From: Agrypnia vestita
Taxonomy: Eukaryota; Arthropoda; Insecta; Trichoptera; Phryganeidae
DNA: 64,000 nucleotides
Reading direction: 5' to 3'
Assembly: GCA_016648135.1 (NCBI GenBank)
Contig: JADDOH010004022.1
Coordinates: forward strand, 1 to 64,000
Shown: positions 22,015-32,759 of the stretch, piece after piece
How the letters are laid out: every line of letters starts with the position of its first letter
Numbering within the stretch: the stretch's first letter is position 1
Position numbers and translations under genes: made by a program
Notes under the pieces: generated by a model
Told to the model about the DNA's origin: nothing
The model's database searches: none
The model's input: the letters and a program-made list of their open reading frames with translations, nothing else

Positions 22015-22830
22015 ATGTGTAACATCTTTCCTTTCGCTTTCGGAATTTTGTAAAAGGAAACAAGAAGCCGGGGATGCGCGCGCTGTTTCATTTGACCAAT
22101 GAGCGCGCGCGGTGATAAAATTGGCCGTCAGATGGTGCTAACCATTGCCAACTTATTTTTCGACAGGTTGGTACTGTATTAATAAGTGTACAATATAAGT
22201 TTGTTTCTTTCAAACTTTGGAGTGATTGACAAAATTAAAGAAAATATACATTTTTATGGCTCTGTTAATAAAGAAACGACATTAAAATTTTATTCTTTAA
22301 TATGTCAAATATTTATTTGATAACTTTATCACAGCTGTCATGACAACAAAGTATACTGTTTTATGGACATCGCCAAAATTCTTTAATGACAGCTCACAGT
22401 GCGGCAAAATTTAATATTAAAGAAATGGACATACATTTTCTTTACTTGTATTTACTAATTAATAAATATAAGAGAGTATAGATATAGATATATTAGATAT
22501 ATAGTTATAATTATATAGATATATAGATATATATATATATAAAATAGAATAGTATAGAGTATATCTTATATACATATATATATATAGATGTGTGTTAATA
22601 AATGTATTTATAAATGAATTTTTGATAATAAATGTCTGAAAAAAGTGCAGATCATTGATACAAAATGCAAGTGAGTAATAGTGAATGATTATTCGAATAA
22701 ATATTTCTGTATTTAGCTTTTTTAAATTTTGAAGTTAATTTCTGTCGCTGCTTTATTGATATTTTTAATTGTGAGATGTCAAATGTTACACAAGATCATA
22801 TGCGACTACAGAAAGACTCGCTCGTTTTGT
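22015..22830. repeat. Dispersed non-coding element, copy 1, with AT microsatellite
   Basis: The start (TGATGTGTAACATCTTTCC, CTTTCGCTTTC, CCAATGAGCGCGCG) and the end (TTGATATTTTTAATTGTGAG, ATGTCAAATGTTACAC) recur in the same order and strand at 52905-53600. The middles differ. The ends share an inverted TGTAACAT motif, suggesting a TIR element. A GATATA/TATATA microsatellite occupies 22465-22592 and was probably expanded after insertion. Confidence 0.6.
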
Positions 22831-23645
22831 TTTTTCAATATTTCCTGAATTTTTTTCTTTTTTCGATTGTTTTTTCTCTGCCCAATGTCTGTGTGAAATA
22901 TGCCTAGATTCTCTTACTTATCACTTCGTACATTATACAACTATAGAATTAACTCTATCTGTTTTATTTCCACAAAAAAAAAAGAATGAATAAAGTAATT
23001 TATATCGAATATTAAAAATTCATTTGTTACAAGTGCAAAAAATATTTTCTTTTCTAAATTGAATGAAGAATACTCCCCAGAAGTTTTTTCTACTATGTGA
23101 TGAGACACCCTGCTTATACCTAACAGGGAATGGGAATACTCGATCTGTCGCTTGAAGGCGTGCACGAATACGCAAAAGGGTAAATAAAATGAAATCACAT
23201 CTCCGGCGTCAGCATGAGAGCGGATATTTTTACTCGGTGGCATAAAATGGAACCGGTTTCACAGTCTGGACCTGAACCCTTGTGATCATAGACAGGGGTA
23301 GGAATACGCGGGATCGTAACATTCTGAGCCCTCCCTACCCGCCTCCCCTGCGCTCCAACATCGGCTCGGATGACATACAGAGGGCAAAAAGAACAAAGAA
23401 GGGAAGAAGGGGAAATTTCAAACTGACTAACATACAATCACGCCGTTTCAACGCACGCGTAGGCGGAGAGGATATAATGCACATTATTTTATTTTGACAT
23501 ACGACGTACCATTATTCATTTATATTCTTAACCTACGCGGTGGCTTTTTATTAGTCGTTTTTTATAGCGATGTTGCTATCGCCGAGCCTGCGTTTTCCGT
23601 CAAAAATACAGTATATATAGGACTTAGCACGAAGAGTTTCATGTT
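22831..23645. other. Unassigned sequence
   Basis: I see no supported gene. A GC-richer patch near 23250-23470 has opposing short open frames without domains. Confidence 0.3.
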
Positions 23646-23649
23646 CCGT

Positions 23650-23830
23650 CCAATCACCAAGGGTTTAGAATAGTACATTTAACTGCCAGCAGGAGAAATA
23701 TAAAGAAAATTTTCAAATATTTTAGTTATTACTATTTAAGGGGTGTCGGCTATAAATAAGTAAATACTTATTGTTTAGGAACCGGCATGTAAAGTACCAT
23801 CGTTTTTGACGGGTTACACTAGTTACACTT
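23650..23830 (-). repeat. Dispersed repeat, inverted copy of 38655-38830
   Basis: Shared landmarks on the complement are AACCCGTCAAAAA, TACATGCCGGTTCCTAAA, AATAAGTATTTACTTATTTA and TGCTGGCAGTTAA. The conserved block is about 180 bp. No coding frame is preserved, so it is probably the 3' part of a retroelement or a helitron-like piece. Confidence 0.6.
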
Positions 23831-23845
23831 TTAATAACATCATTT

Positions 23846-24103
23846 GTGGGGTGTAAAATTATAAACAGCAATACCCAAAAAATTTTAAAAAAAGGTTTTG
23901 ATACCGTCACCGAGGATTAATAATTTAAAATATACTGAATTCTAGATTTTATGTATTTATTCACTTCAAAATCATGTTGTCTATAATTTATAGGCTATGT
24001 TTCATATAAAATCTCGAATTCAGTACTTACATTATAAATTATTAGTAATCCTCGATGACTGCATTATTTTTTGGATATTGCTACCTTTGCTTCTATACCC
24101 CAC
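23846..24103. mobile_element. MITE with GTGGGGTATAAAAG-type ends, copy 1
   Basis: It begins GTGGGGTGTAAAA and ends TATACCCCAC, flanked by ATTT on both sides. Inner inverted blocks read ACCGAGGATTAATAATTT and AAATTATTAGTAATCCTCGA. Further copies are at 34977-35239 and 45328-45565. Confidence 0.75.
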
Positions 24104-24520
24104 ATTTAGAAAAATGCAGAGTTTACTAAATTTCACGCGGATATTGTTGTCAAACTTCTAAAAATCTTAACATAAGACTAAAGGAGCATGGTCGTTGTCT
24201 AACTAGTAATAACTTTTCTGAATTCTCAAACCACATCATGAATAATAATCATTATTTTCATTCTTGTATCATTAAACTTCTCCACCCCGTCGCGCGTAAA
24301 GGTAATAAAATGAATAATTTTGAATATTTAGAAATTAAAAGAAATTTGATATTAATTCGCTTCACATTATTACATTCACCAATTTTCTCATCTTCTCTCA
24401 ATACAACCACATTTACACCACAACTCCGGTTCCATTTGTCAGTACCTAATTAATTAATTATTTAATTTCCACCTAACCTATGTTAAAAAAAACTATATTT
24501 GAGTGTACTCAGTTTAATAT

Positions 24521-24821
24521 ACAGAGATGTGACTTATCTAAGATACAAGTATTTGAAATACAGATACAAGGCGTAAAATACGTATTTTCATATTGTATCT
24601 GAAATACTTTTTTGAATATTCATCTTGTATCTTGTATTTAGATACATTCTTCTGGTATCTTAGTATTTTGTAAATACTAAGATTTTTGTAAATACTAACT
24701 TACTTTTACTTTTTTCCAATGATGTACCTATAATGAGACCTCATCGAAGAAAAATGAGCGACAAAATGTTTGAAGAACTTAAGTCTTATATTTTAAGGTT
24801 TTACTTAAGTCTTAATTAAAT

Positions 24822-24864
<43 letters not shown>

Positions 24865-25147
24865 TCGATTTATTTGTAAATAATTCACGTAAAAAATAAA
24901 CTTCACATTCGTAAGATAAATTCACATTTGAAAAAAGTAAAATAAATTCACATTCAATAAAATGTGTTTTCTTACAAAAGGATTTTATCTTTAAAAAGTA
25001 TTTGGAAGATACATTCCTATTTTGTACTAGTATTTCAGATACCATTCCAGAAAGTTATTTTATCTGTTATTTGAAATACTTGATTTTAAAGTACCTATAT
25101 ATCTTGCAATTTGTATTCCAGATACTTTGTATAGGTTATCTTGTACA
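24521..25147. mobile_element. AT-rich MITE with iterated GTATTT/ATACAAG motifs
   Basis: The left end (AGAGATGTGACTTATCTAAG) and right end (complement GGTGATGTACAAGATAACC) share a partial inverted GATGT. Both halves are full of ATACAAG, GTATCT and GTATTTGAAATAC units. It resembles hAT-type MITEs, but I found no 8-bp duplication. An ATTT tetranucleotide run sits at 24819-24864. Confidence 0.5.
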
Positions 25148-25299
25148 TCACCTAACTAAGAAATAAAATACAATTAAACTCACGTAGACATAACGTAATT
25201 TTGTGTTTTCCATACAATGTTGAGGTCAAATATATCAATAATGTAAGTATATTAATTTCAATTTTGTCACAGAGTACTGGTATCGAATTACTTAATTAA

Positions 25300-26644
25300 C
25301 CCTGCAGTGGTCGCGTGGACTACATATGTAGTCCACTAATACTAAATAAAAAATTTCTCCAAAATGGTAAGCATTAGTTTCACGTGTCGCTAGGTACTTT
25401 TAAACGAATTATCGAGGGACATACTCAGAGAAGCGCAAACGCCGATCGCGTTTGGAAGTGTAACAGTAGCTCCGCAAAGATCCTGGACTACATATGTAGT
25501 CCGCGCGACCAATCGCGTAAGTATTTTTTAATTATGTATGTTTTTTGTTTGCACGTATTTTATGTTAAAATTGACATAAACGCCTAATTTTAACATGGTT
25601 TTATTAAGTTCTGTTTTTGTAAATTGATGTAAATATATATTTTTAGAATAATAATGGGCGATCGACAAGCTGCACAGATCGAGGCGTGGTTGAAACAAAC
25701 GAGAAGTCTCTCGCGAATTTCGCCTCGCAAGAGGAAATCCACCATGTTCGTTAAAATTTGGTTTCCACCCACCATGTACAATGGTGTCGTACGTGCTGAA
25801 ACCCAATAAAGTTGTTATACTGATTTCAACCATGCACAACGATGCCACAATTGACACCACTACTGGAGATAGTCAGAAGCCAGAAATAATAACAGGACAA
25901 AAAACGGAGTTGACCTGGTTGATAAAATGTGTTCTCTATACAACGTTTCGAGAAACTCTAGAAGATGGCCTCTAACGGTGTTTTTTGACTGGCTAAATTT
26001 GAGTGCACTCCACGCATTATGCATTTACTCAGCAAACAAAAACTATGGAAGCGTTTGCCGTCGTGACTTCCTGATGGAGTTGTCTCCGGCTTGGATGAAA
26101 CCATTGGCAAAGAAGAGAGTTGAAAAAAAATCGTTGCCAAGGCCCCTAACAATAAAACTAAAAGTATTTCTATGTGTTACGGACGCAGAAAAACAACTAC
26201 CAACCTCAGAGGGGACGTCGAGTAATATAGTGCGCCGTTGTCATGATTGTGGAAGAGCGCGCAATAAAAACACCAGAAAGTCTTGTACAGCGTGCAAAAA
26301 CTTTTGTGGGGATCATTCGAAAATGGTGTATCTTTTCTGCGCAGAAAATATTATAAGTTAATAATTTTAAATAAATAGTTTTATTGTGATCTCAATTAGA
26401 GCCAAACCTGTGATTTTTGTGCCAATTTTGGAGGATTTTTATTTATATTTTATTAATTGTGAAACAGAGGTTGTGATTAAGTTTTGTTTATTGTATCTAG
26501 TTAAGAAAACTGACCTAATTATATTTTCATAAGTAAAATAAAGATATTGTGCTTAAGTTTTATTTTATTTCAATTTAAAAATGGACTACGTGTGTAGTCC
26601 GCGCGACTTCTGCCGTCTCATTTAGATGCGCGACCGCTGCAGGG
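25300..26644 (+). mobile_element. piggyBac element, internally deleted, TTAA-flanked
   Basis: TTAA at 25296-25299 and 26645-26648 flanks inverted ends CCCTGCAGTGGTCGCG and CCCTGCAGCGGTCGCG (complement of right). TTAA duplication and CCC ends are the piggyBac signature, and a transposase remnant lies on the plus strand inside. The palindrome GGACTACATATGTAGTCC occurs at 25317-25334 and 25485-25502, with a variant at 26583-26600. At 1345 bp it is well short of a full-length element, so it is non-autonomous. Confidence 0.92.
25740..26361 (+). pseudogene. piggyBac transposase, C-terminal remnant with frameshift
   Basis: The first part reads MVSYVLKPNKVVILISTMHN and KPEIIT, the strand near the end of the DDE-like core. 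A frameshift near 25905 then moves to the frame that reads GVDLVDKMCSLYNVSRNSRR, keeping the aspartates where the third catalytic acid of the family falls. The frame continues through WPLTVFFDWLNLSALHALCI and a cysteine-rich C-terminal domain (CHDCGRA, then SCTACKNFCGDH and a final C) that binds transposon ends or chromatin in this family. It ends at a stop in 26359-26361. The N-terminal two thirds, with the first two catalytic aspartates, are missing. Confidence 0.88.
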
Positions 26645-26648
26645 TTAA

Positions 26649-27535
26649 AGGAACTGCGCTGCGTTGCGCTAATAAGCAGTTTTTAATTTGCTTGACGTAT
26701 GCGCCACCATGTCGTGGCGTTCGGTGGGGTACTTCCTTTTCAAATCGGAGACTGAAGCCATGAAAGAGAGTGTTCCCACGCTCTTTCCATATCGAAGACA
26801 AAAAATATTATATCGCCCTCGTTTTAGCAACGCTGTTTAGGCTTCTATTCACTCGGTTTGCAGTGAACGCATACGAACTGTATTGTCTACTATTAAAAAT
26901 GTAATATGACTCAGAAACTGCTGCGGAATTGAAATAAGCAATTTTTTATGTGCCTTTTTGCGGTTGACTGAACCGCAGTGCTCACGGCACGAAGTCAGTA
27001 AGTACCTACATGAATGTTGCGACTGATATTATTATTATGTCTCTGTCTATTGAAAATACGGCCAATTAGAAGATATGAACAGTTGAATATGGTGAACACA
27101 TGGCGTTATAATTGTGTGGAACAAAGTTCACAATGCGCTATGTCCCATTTATCTGTTTTGTTTACATTATGCACAGAAGGTTCGTATCCGCGATAAAGGC
27201 TTGGTTATAATTTTGAATAAATCATTCAGGAAGACATCCAGGGATGGGGAGTAATGGCTAATAATTTCCGTAGGATCCTAGAATGCAAGTGAGCAAAATT
27301 TGGAACGACAGTGGCGGATTTGTAGAGTCGCGCAAGTCGCAGGCGTCCCCCGAATCAAAAACGAAAAAAGGAAAGAATTAAAAAGAATACGGTCTAGAAA
27401 CACTGTTTTTGTTTCAAAGTGCACTCCAAAAAATACGATATTAATGTTGGATTTTCGATCATCGACTGTACACATTAACAACTGTACTGTATATTATTAA
27501 TTAAAATTATGAATTACAGGAAAAATACAATAGTT
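26649..27535. other. Unassigned sequence
   Basis: A GC-richer stretch (26650-27000) has weak inverted similarity between its ends (ATAAGCAGTTTTTAATTTGC and AAATAAGCAATTTTTTATG). I cannot name an element and see no gene. Confidence 0.3.
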
Positions 27536-27660
27536 TAAATTATATTTTTATGACTGATTTTTTTTCACTTTTTATATCCGCCATTACTGATTATTTTTCG
27601 CGTACCACCAATTATCCACTCGCGTACCACCGGTGGTACGCGTACCACAGGTTGGGAAAC
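27536..27660. mobile_element. 3' end fragment of a hAT-type element
   Basis: TTTATGACTG, ATCCGCCATT, ATTATTTTTCGCGTACCACC and the end CAGGTTGGGAAACGCTG match the right end of the element at 55656-56541. The left part is missing or unrecognisable. A short extra inverted CGCGTACCACCGGTGGTACG lies within. Confidence 0.7.
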
Positions 27661-28134
27661 GCTGGTATAGAATACATATTTATATAGAACAGATATTTAG
27701 TTAAGATACTCAAATTCTCACAAATATGTAAATACTTTTAAAATTCCGTGAAAATAATAAAATCTAGATATTACGGGAAACACAATAGTTATTCATGTTA
27801 TTCCCAAATTACCATAGTCATTAAAGTAATAGAAGTACTTAACCAACAAATGGAAATTTACCCTCATCTACTAAAATTGTAAAAAGACCGATAATAATTT
27901 TTAATTAATGGTGAGAGAAATATCCCATCATTAGAATCGAATTATCACCATCTTTTAAAATTAAATAGAATCATTAAAAATTCACCACTAAATAAACATT
28001 ATACTGTAGACTCGCTAAGATAATGTAAATTAATTAATTAAGATATTAAATTGAAGATGGCCCTGACATACCGAATGAAACCAGCACGATAGAAAAAAAC
28101 ATAAAAATAATGGAAAAAACTTGAAAATATTTTT

Positions 28135-28232
28135 AATTATATATCTACGGATATAAATGTGACTCGAACCACCGACTTCTGGATCACTAAGCAAGAGTCA
28201 TAACCACTGACTACACCAACAAGCTATTCATT
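28135..28232 (-). repeat. tRNA-derived SINE head
   Basis: The minus strand reads AGCTTGTTGGTGTAGTCAGT (A-box-like) and, about 50 bases on, GGTGGTTCGAGTCAC (B box). These are the internal Pol III promoter elements of a tRNA-derived SINE. The plus-strand SINE at 58717 has the same head (TGTAGCTTGTTGGTGTAGTG). Confidence 0.65.
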
Positions 28233-28248
28233 CAGGATTTGATTCTAT

Positions 28249-28331
28249 GGCCCGAATTCAGAGTCAATACTTAGATGATTTAAAGGTTAAGGCATGCCTT
28301 AAAAGTATTATTTTGTACTGAATTCGGGCCT
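28249..28331. mobile_element. 83-bp MITE with GGCCCGAATTCAG ends
   Basis: Perfect inverted ends GGCCCGAATTCAG at 28249 and CTGAATTCGGGCC ending at 28331. The interior TTAGATGATTTAAAGGTTAAG matches 19187-19305. Confidence 0.72.
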
Positions 28332-28730
28332 ATGTGTGTCATCAACCGGATGGCATTTACAATGTTAATAAATCCCCGAATTTAATTGTCATCATATTGT
28401 GATAAAGGAAATTTCACGCCTTTACTGGAGACATGGAAAAAAACCCGCAATATTTCGGTTTAAATTGAGAAAACTGGGTTTAAACAAGTTTAAATACAAG
28501 AATTCCAAGTTTTAAATTTCTAATATTGAGTGTAGATATTAGTCATCACGTTGACTGAATAAGTAAGTAAGTACAATAATAGGTTGATGCTTAATTATCC
28601 GCTTAATTGACATTTATCATAATATAATTCTTTAATTGGGTTAGGAAATTAAAATGCGTATCGAAAACCATACACATGTACGCCACATTATGCTGTATTC
28701 ATTAAAATTTTTCATTTATTCATTTAAATC

Positions 28731-28899
28731 ATTCATTTAAAAAAGCCAATCGAATTAGTATGTGTAAGCCGTGCGTACGACGCACATTGTTTCGTTGTAT
28801 TGGTGTTTACGGGTACAAACACCAACACAACGAAACAATGTGCCTCATACGCACGGCTAACACATACTAAATCGATTGTCTTTCTTAAATGAAAAGAAC
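28731..28899. mobile_element. Palindromic MITE, copy 2 of 4
   Basis: Same fold-back as at 17468-17640: CAATCGAATTAGTATGTG, GTACGACGCACATTG, TTGGTGTTTAC, then the inverse arm, ending CTTTCTTAAATGAAAAGA. The left tip is slightly altered. Confidence 0.85.
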
Positions 28900-29149
28900 T
28901 CTACGCCACATTGTGGTGTACCACTCCGAGAAAGGTTAAAAAAAGCTCCCATTAGTTATTTCGCGATCTCCGAGACCTTTTCGGCGAAGGGACGATTATC
29001 GAAAGGGTATGCCGAGAGTGGCTTGTTCCCTTCAAAGCTACCAGCTTAAATGACAAGTCAGGAAAGGGTCGATGTTCGATTTTGGTGACCAGGTCCTTAT
29101 GGCGGATGTGGAAGAGGACAAAACTTGCGCCACTAAACTCTTGACTAAC

Positions 29150-29435
29150 CACCACGCCGTTTCCGGGTAGGCAGAGAGGATAGAACCCGTAAGCTTCTAT
29201 CTTGGCACACCACTCTTGCTTCGGCTACATTCATACATCATCTCATGCATGCTCTGCGGTTGCTGAGGCTTTTAAAATCCTCCAATGCGTGTAGCATCTG
29301 ATCGTGCCAGGCCTTTAGCGGACGTCCTCTATTCCTGTTGCCTTCAACACTCGCCCCATATATTTTCTTAACCATCCTTTCCTCGCTCATGCGTCTACAT
29401 GACCAAACCACTTTCTTTATTCTATCTACATTCAC
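29150..29435 (-). pseudogene. RTE-like ORF2 C-terminal fragment
   Basis: The minus-strand frame reads MSEERMVKKIYGASVEGNRN, then RGRPLKAWHDQM and SLSNRRACMR. It matches the C-terminal tail of a widespread insect non-LTR ORF2 family (typical form: ERMSEERMVKKIY, GRPRKTW, NRRACMRRCM). A stop interrupts directly after RACMR, and the remaining tail, ending near 29150, is out of frame. It is a 5'-truncated dead copy. Confidence 0.7.
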
Positions 29436-30056
29436 TTCTAATTTCTCCTTCTATCGACCAAAGATTTTCGCCCCGACACAAGCGTCTTCCAAGGAAATGC
29501 GAAACAGTAATTCACGTTATAATATGGTGACTACGCCCCCGACTGATAATTATACTTATCTCTATGTATATGTATAAATGCAATTTAATTATTTATTTTC
29601 AAAGAAAACAGTTGATAACAATACATTTTCTCGCCTCATTTATTTAAGTACATGTTTTTAATCTTGTTGTGGTTTTATTTACTTAGTTTGCAGACTTAAT
29701 CTCTTAGTACGTAATAAAAAATATCCAGAGATAACCTCAATACGGATACATTCGTCATAAACAGATAAAAAGTGATATCATTTATCTGTGTTGGAACATT
29801 TGTATATTCTTTAACACACGTACGTACGTACAATGTTTATTTTATCAATTTAATCTTTTTCGTCGTGCCGTGTGTATCGTACGATCCGCGTAGGTACTCG
29901 TGCGTCAATAAGAACTTCATCTTCAGCGGTGGCTTTAATCAACTTCTGAAGGCTCGTTCTCAGTTCTCAGTAATTGCGCGCATTGTGAAACTACGCCCAC
30001 CCCTCCATTTACACGATAGATGAAAATTCGCGCAATTTGAGATACAACAATATACA

Positions 30057-30240
30057 TCTGTACCTATAAAACTTAATGTCTGCCTGTCTGAGCTCTATAC
30101 AAATCTACACCGTTTGTCCGATTCGATTCAAATCTTGCTAGGACCCGGCGGGTAACATAGGCTATATTAATTTGAAAATAGTAAGAATATTAATGGGACA
30201 TGTATTCCATCTTCGCATCTCTTCTTATTTAAAAAAATAC
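30057..30240 (+). repeat. Dispersed retroposon-like fragment
   Basis: AACTTAATGTCTGCCTGTCTG, ACCGTTTGTCCGATTCGATTC and TAGGACCCGGCGG resemble two other degraded copies at 48925-49005 and 49265-49375. The last part (TTTGAAAATAGTAAGAATATT to CATCTTCGCATC) matches the tail of the SINE at 58717-58903. Confidence 0.5.
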
Positions 30241-30259
30241 AAGTCCTTAGGATACGTTA

Positions 30260-31371
30260 CGGTACAGATACACATGCTTACTACTGGCATGCTCATTAGC
30301 ATGCTCAAAACTAGCATGCCCTAACAACTGTACACACTTGCTCATTATTAGCATGCTTAATTTAAGCGTGCTCATAAATAAGCATGCTCAAAGCTAACAA
30401 TCAAACACACATGCTTATTAGTGGCATGCTCTTGTCATAGAATAGAGAGGAACTCTAGTTCAATATTGAAACTTTGAAAACTAAAATAGAAAATTCAAGT
30501 GAACCAATAAATCAAAATATTTTTGATTTTAGTTTTTATAATTTTTATTGTAAGATTTGAATCATTCATGCCTTTTAATAAAGTTTCATAAACATTATTC
30601 TTGCTATATTACTTTTACATAGCAGTGACCGAGTATTCCACAGACATTCGTGATTCCTATAATAAGTCACGAAAAGTAATGTTTTATCATCTCCTCAACG
30701 CGCCATATTTGTTTCATCTGTCGCGGACTGAGTAGATCGCATTGATAATCGATACTAGCCGCGAATGACATAAGCATGCTCATAATAAGCAAGCCTGTTC
30801 ACACATGCTCAAAAGATACCCCTTCTCACGGTGAATGACATTAGCATGCTCATAAATCAACCGGCGGTTGATTTTTGAGCATGCCACTGATGAGCATGCT
30901 TATTACTAGCAATGTGCGTACACACCTGCCACTAATGAGCAAGGGCTAAAGAACTGCGCATGCTCTGGTGCCACTAATAAGCATGTGTATCAGTACCTTT
31001 AAAGTCATTTAGAATCTTTAGAATTCATACATATCAGTGATGGTTGAAATATTCGTCTTTAAACTCGCAGCTTCGCTCGAAGGCAGCGACACCAGAAAGG
31101 ATCATGTCTACAGAAGTATAGGTACCATGAAGAGTTACAGGGTACGTCCCAGGACAGCGGTTGGCAGACTTTAAAATGAGAAGAGCGAAGCTGTCGAGAA
31201 AATAGGACAATAATTGTACCAGAGAGCCATATAAATATATGTTTTTTAAGGCAAAAACGTGACTAATGAGCATGCTTATTATTAGTGTGTACACACATGC
31301 AACTAATAAGCAAGGGCTAAAGAAGGTCAATACTGCGCATGCTCACGTGCCATTAATAAGCATGTGTACCT
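30260..31371. mobile_element. GCATGC-studded, Harbinger-like non-autonomous element, copy 1
   Basis: The inner unit runs 30260-30998, with inverted ends GGTACAGATACACATGCTTA and (complement of right) GGTACTGATACACATGCTTA, bracketed by TTA at 30257-30259 and 30999-31001. Eleven GCATGC hexamers cluster in its two subterminal regions, mostly in TAATAAGCATGCTCA-like contexts. A further 260-bp segment (31001-31262), shared with copy 2, is followed by a second right-end-like block ending at about 31371. A degraded MADF-domain fragment lies on the minus strand at about 30520-30670. The TWA duplication suggests PIF/Harbinger. Confidence 0.65.
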
Positions 31372-31849
31372 TTGGTTCCATTTATTAATGGGAAGCGCGG
31401 GTATTATTTCCGAGAAATCCCAGGTTTTTCTTTTCAAAGAATTTCTGGATTCAAGGCTGGCCGATACTCCCCGCTCCCCAGACAACCAACCCCCTGCCAA
31501 CCCGATCTGTGGGCGTATTGATCCGCCCATCTGAATGGCACCTTCCTTCATGGGTTACGTCTTCATTCAGAATGCATCTGCGATTCAATATTACACAAAG
31601 GCTAATTTTTTTATTTCTTTTCAATTAGTCTACTACAAGTCAATTTATTACAATGTATTGGGTGCAGATAGGTACATGTCAATATATGAGTGAATGTTAC
31701 GTGTGTATGAAAGGAACAAAGTTATTTGTCCGCTTCACGCTGGTCAGTGATGCAACACAGCACTTCTTGACGTTTGTTTTGCGCTTGTTTCAGATGGATT
31801 TGTTTTTATTGTCATTATTAACTTTTAAGAATTGTAAATCATAACAAAC

Positions 31850-31981
31850 AATTGACAACAATTGACATTGAATTGAATTGAATTGACAAATGACATGAAT
31901 TGAATTGAATTGACAAATGACATTGAATTGAATTGAATTGACAAATGACATTGAATTGAATTGACAATTGACAAACAATTG
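31850..31981. repeat. TTGAATTGAATTGACAAATGACA minisatellite
   Basis: Units of GAATT/GAATTGACAAATGACAT are repeated about four times with variable length. The array is bordered on both sides by the related sequence ATTGTAAATCATAACAAA / ATTGTAATTCATAACAAA. Confidence 0.85.
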
Positions 31982-32004
31982 TAATTCATAACAAAAATAA
32001 GGAC

Positions 32005-32220
32005 TCTCTTAGAAAAATTTTCGTCGCATTACAAGATTAATTTTAACAATCAACAGGCTAGAAACTATCTGGTAGATAATTAATAACTGGAATTTTAGCA
32101 ATAGATGGCAAAAATATCGCAAAAATAGACAGTTATTTGATTAAATATTTTTTTATGAATAAAACTTAACCTACTTAAACGACAAAATAATATTGTTGTG
32201 TTTGTATTTCTTTCTCTTCT
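32005..32220. repeat. Diverged dispersed repeat, copy 1
   Basis: It shares with 42925-43135 the ordered landmarks ATTACAAGATTA, TTTTAACAATC or CTTAACAATA, GAAACTRTC, AATAGAC, and TTGTATTTCTTTCT. It is clearly old. Confidence 0.45.
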
Positions 32221-32759
32221 CTAAATAAGCGACGATTTAGAAGGGATAGCACCTTTCATTTTGGAATAAATGTAATAATAATAGGTACTCGCAATAGATT
32301 CGTCGGTGGCATTGTACATGATTTCAACATCAAACTATAAATGTTAGCTAACGCTTTTTAGCTAAATGCATTATAAAATATTGTAACTAACAGATACATA
32401 CGCCATTTTTAGTCTAGGTAATCATTTTTCTTATATTTTGTTTTCAATAGTCGGTAATCGGGTCTATTCTCATTGGTTTGCGTTATTTTAACTTATCATA
32501 TCTTGACTGCTATTAGGTATAATAACATTTTATTTACGTTTTGCCAAAGTTTGATATTTCGTTTACATAAATAAGTACATATGCCCCGTCTGCTATATCG
32601 TATTTGTGTTGAGATATAAAGGGGAACAGACTACACTATACAGCGTCTCGTAACTAGTAGCAAAAATTTCGGGGAAGTCGGGTGAGATGTTGACAATTAT
32701 AGAAATAAACGATATCAAAGTTTGCAGTAATGCACATAATTAAGTAATAACACGAGCAT

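Noticed and set aside
25528..25860. 110-codon minus-strand frame
   Set aside because: Lies antisense to the piggyBac remnant and shows no domain of its own.
31853..31978. CRISPR-like array of short repeats
   Set aside because: Units are contiguous with no unique spacers, in a eukaryotic context; it is a minisatellite.
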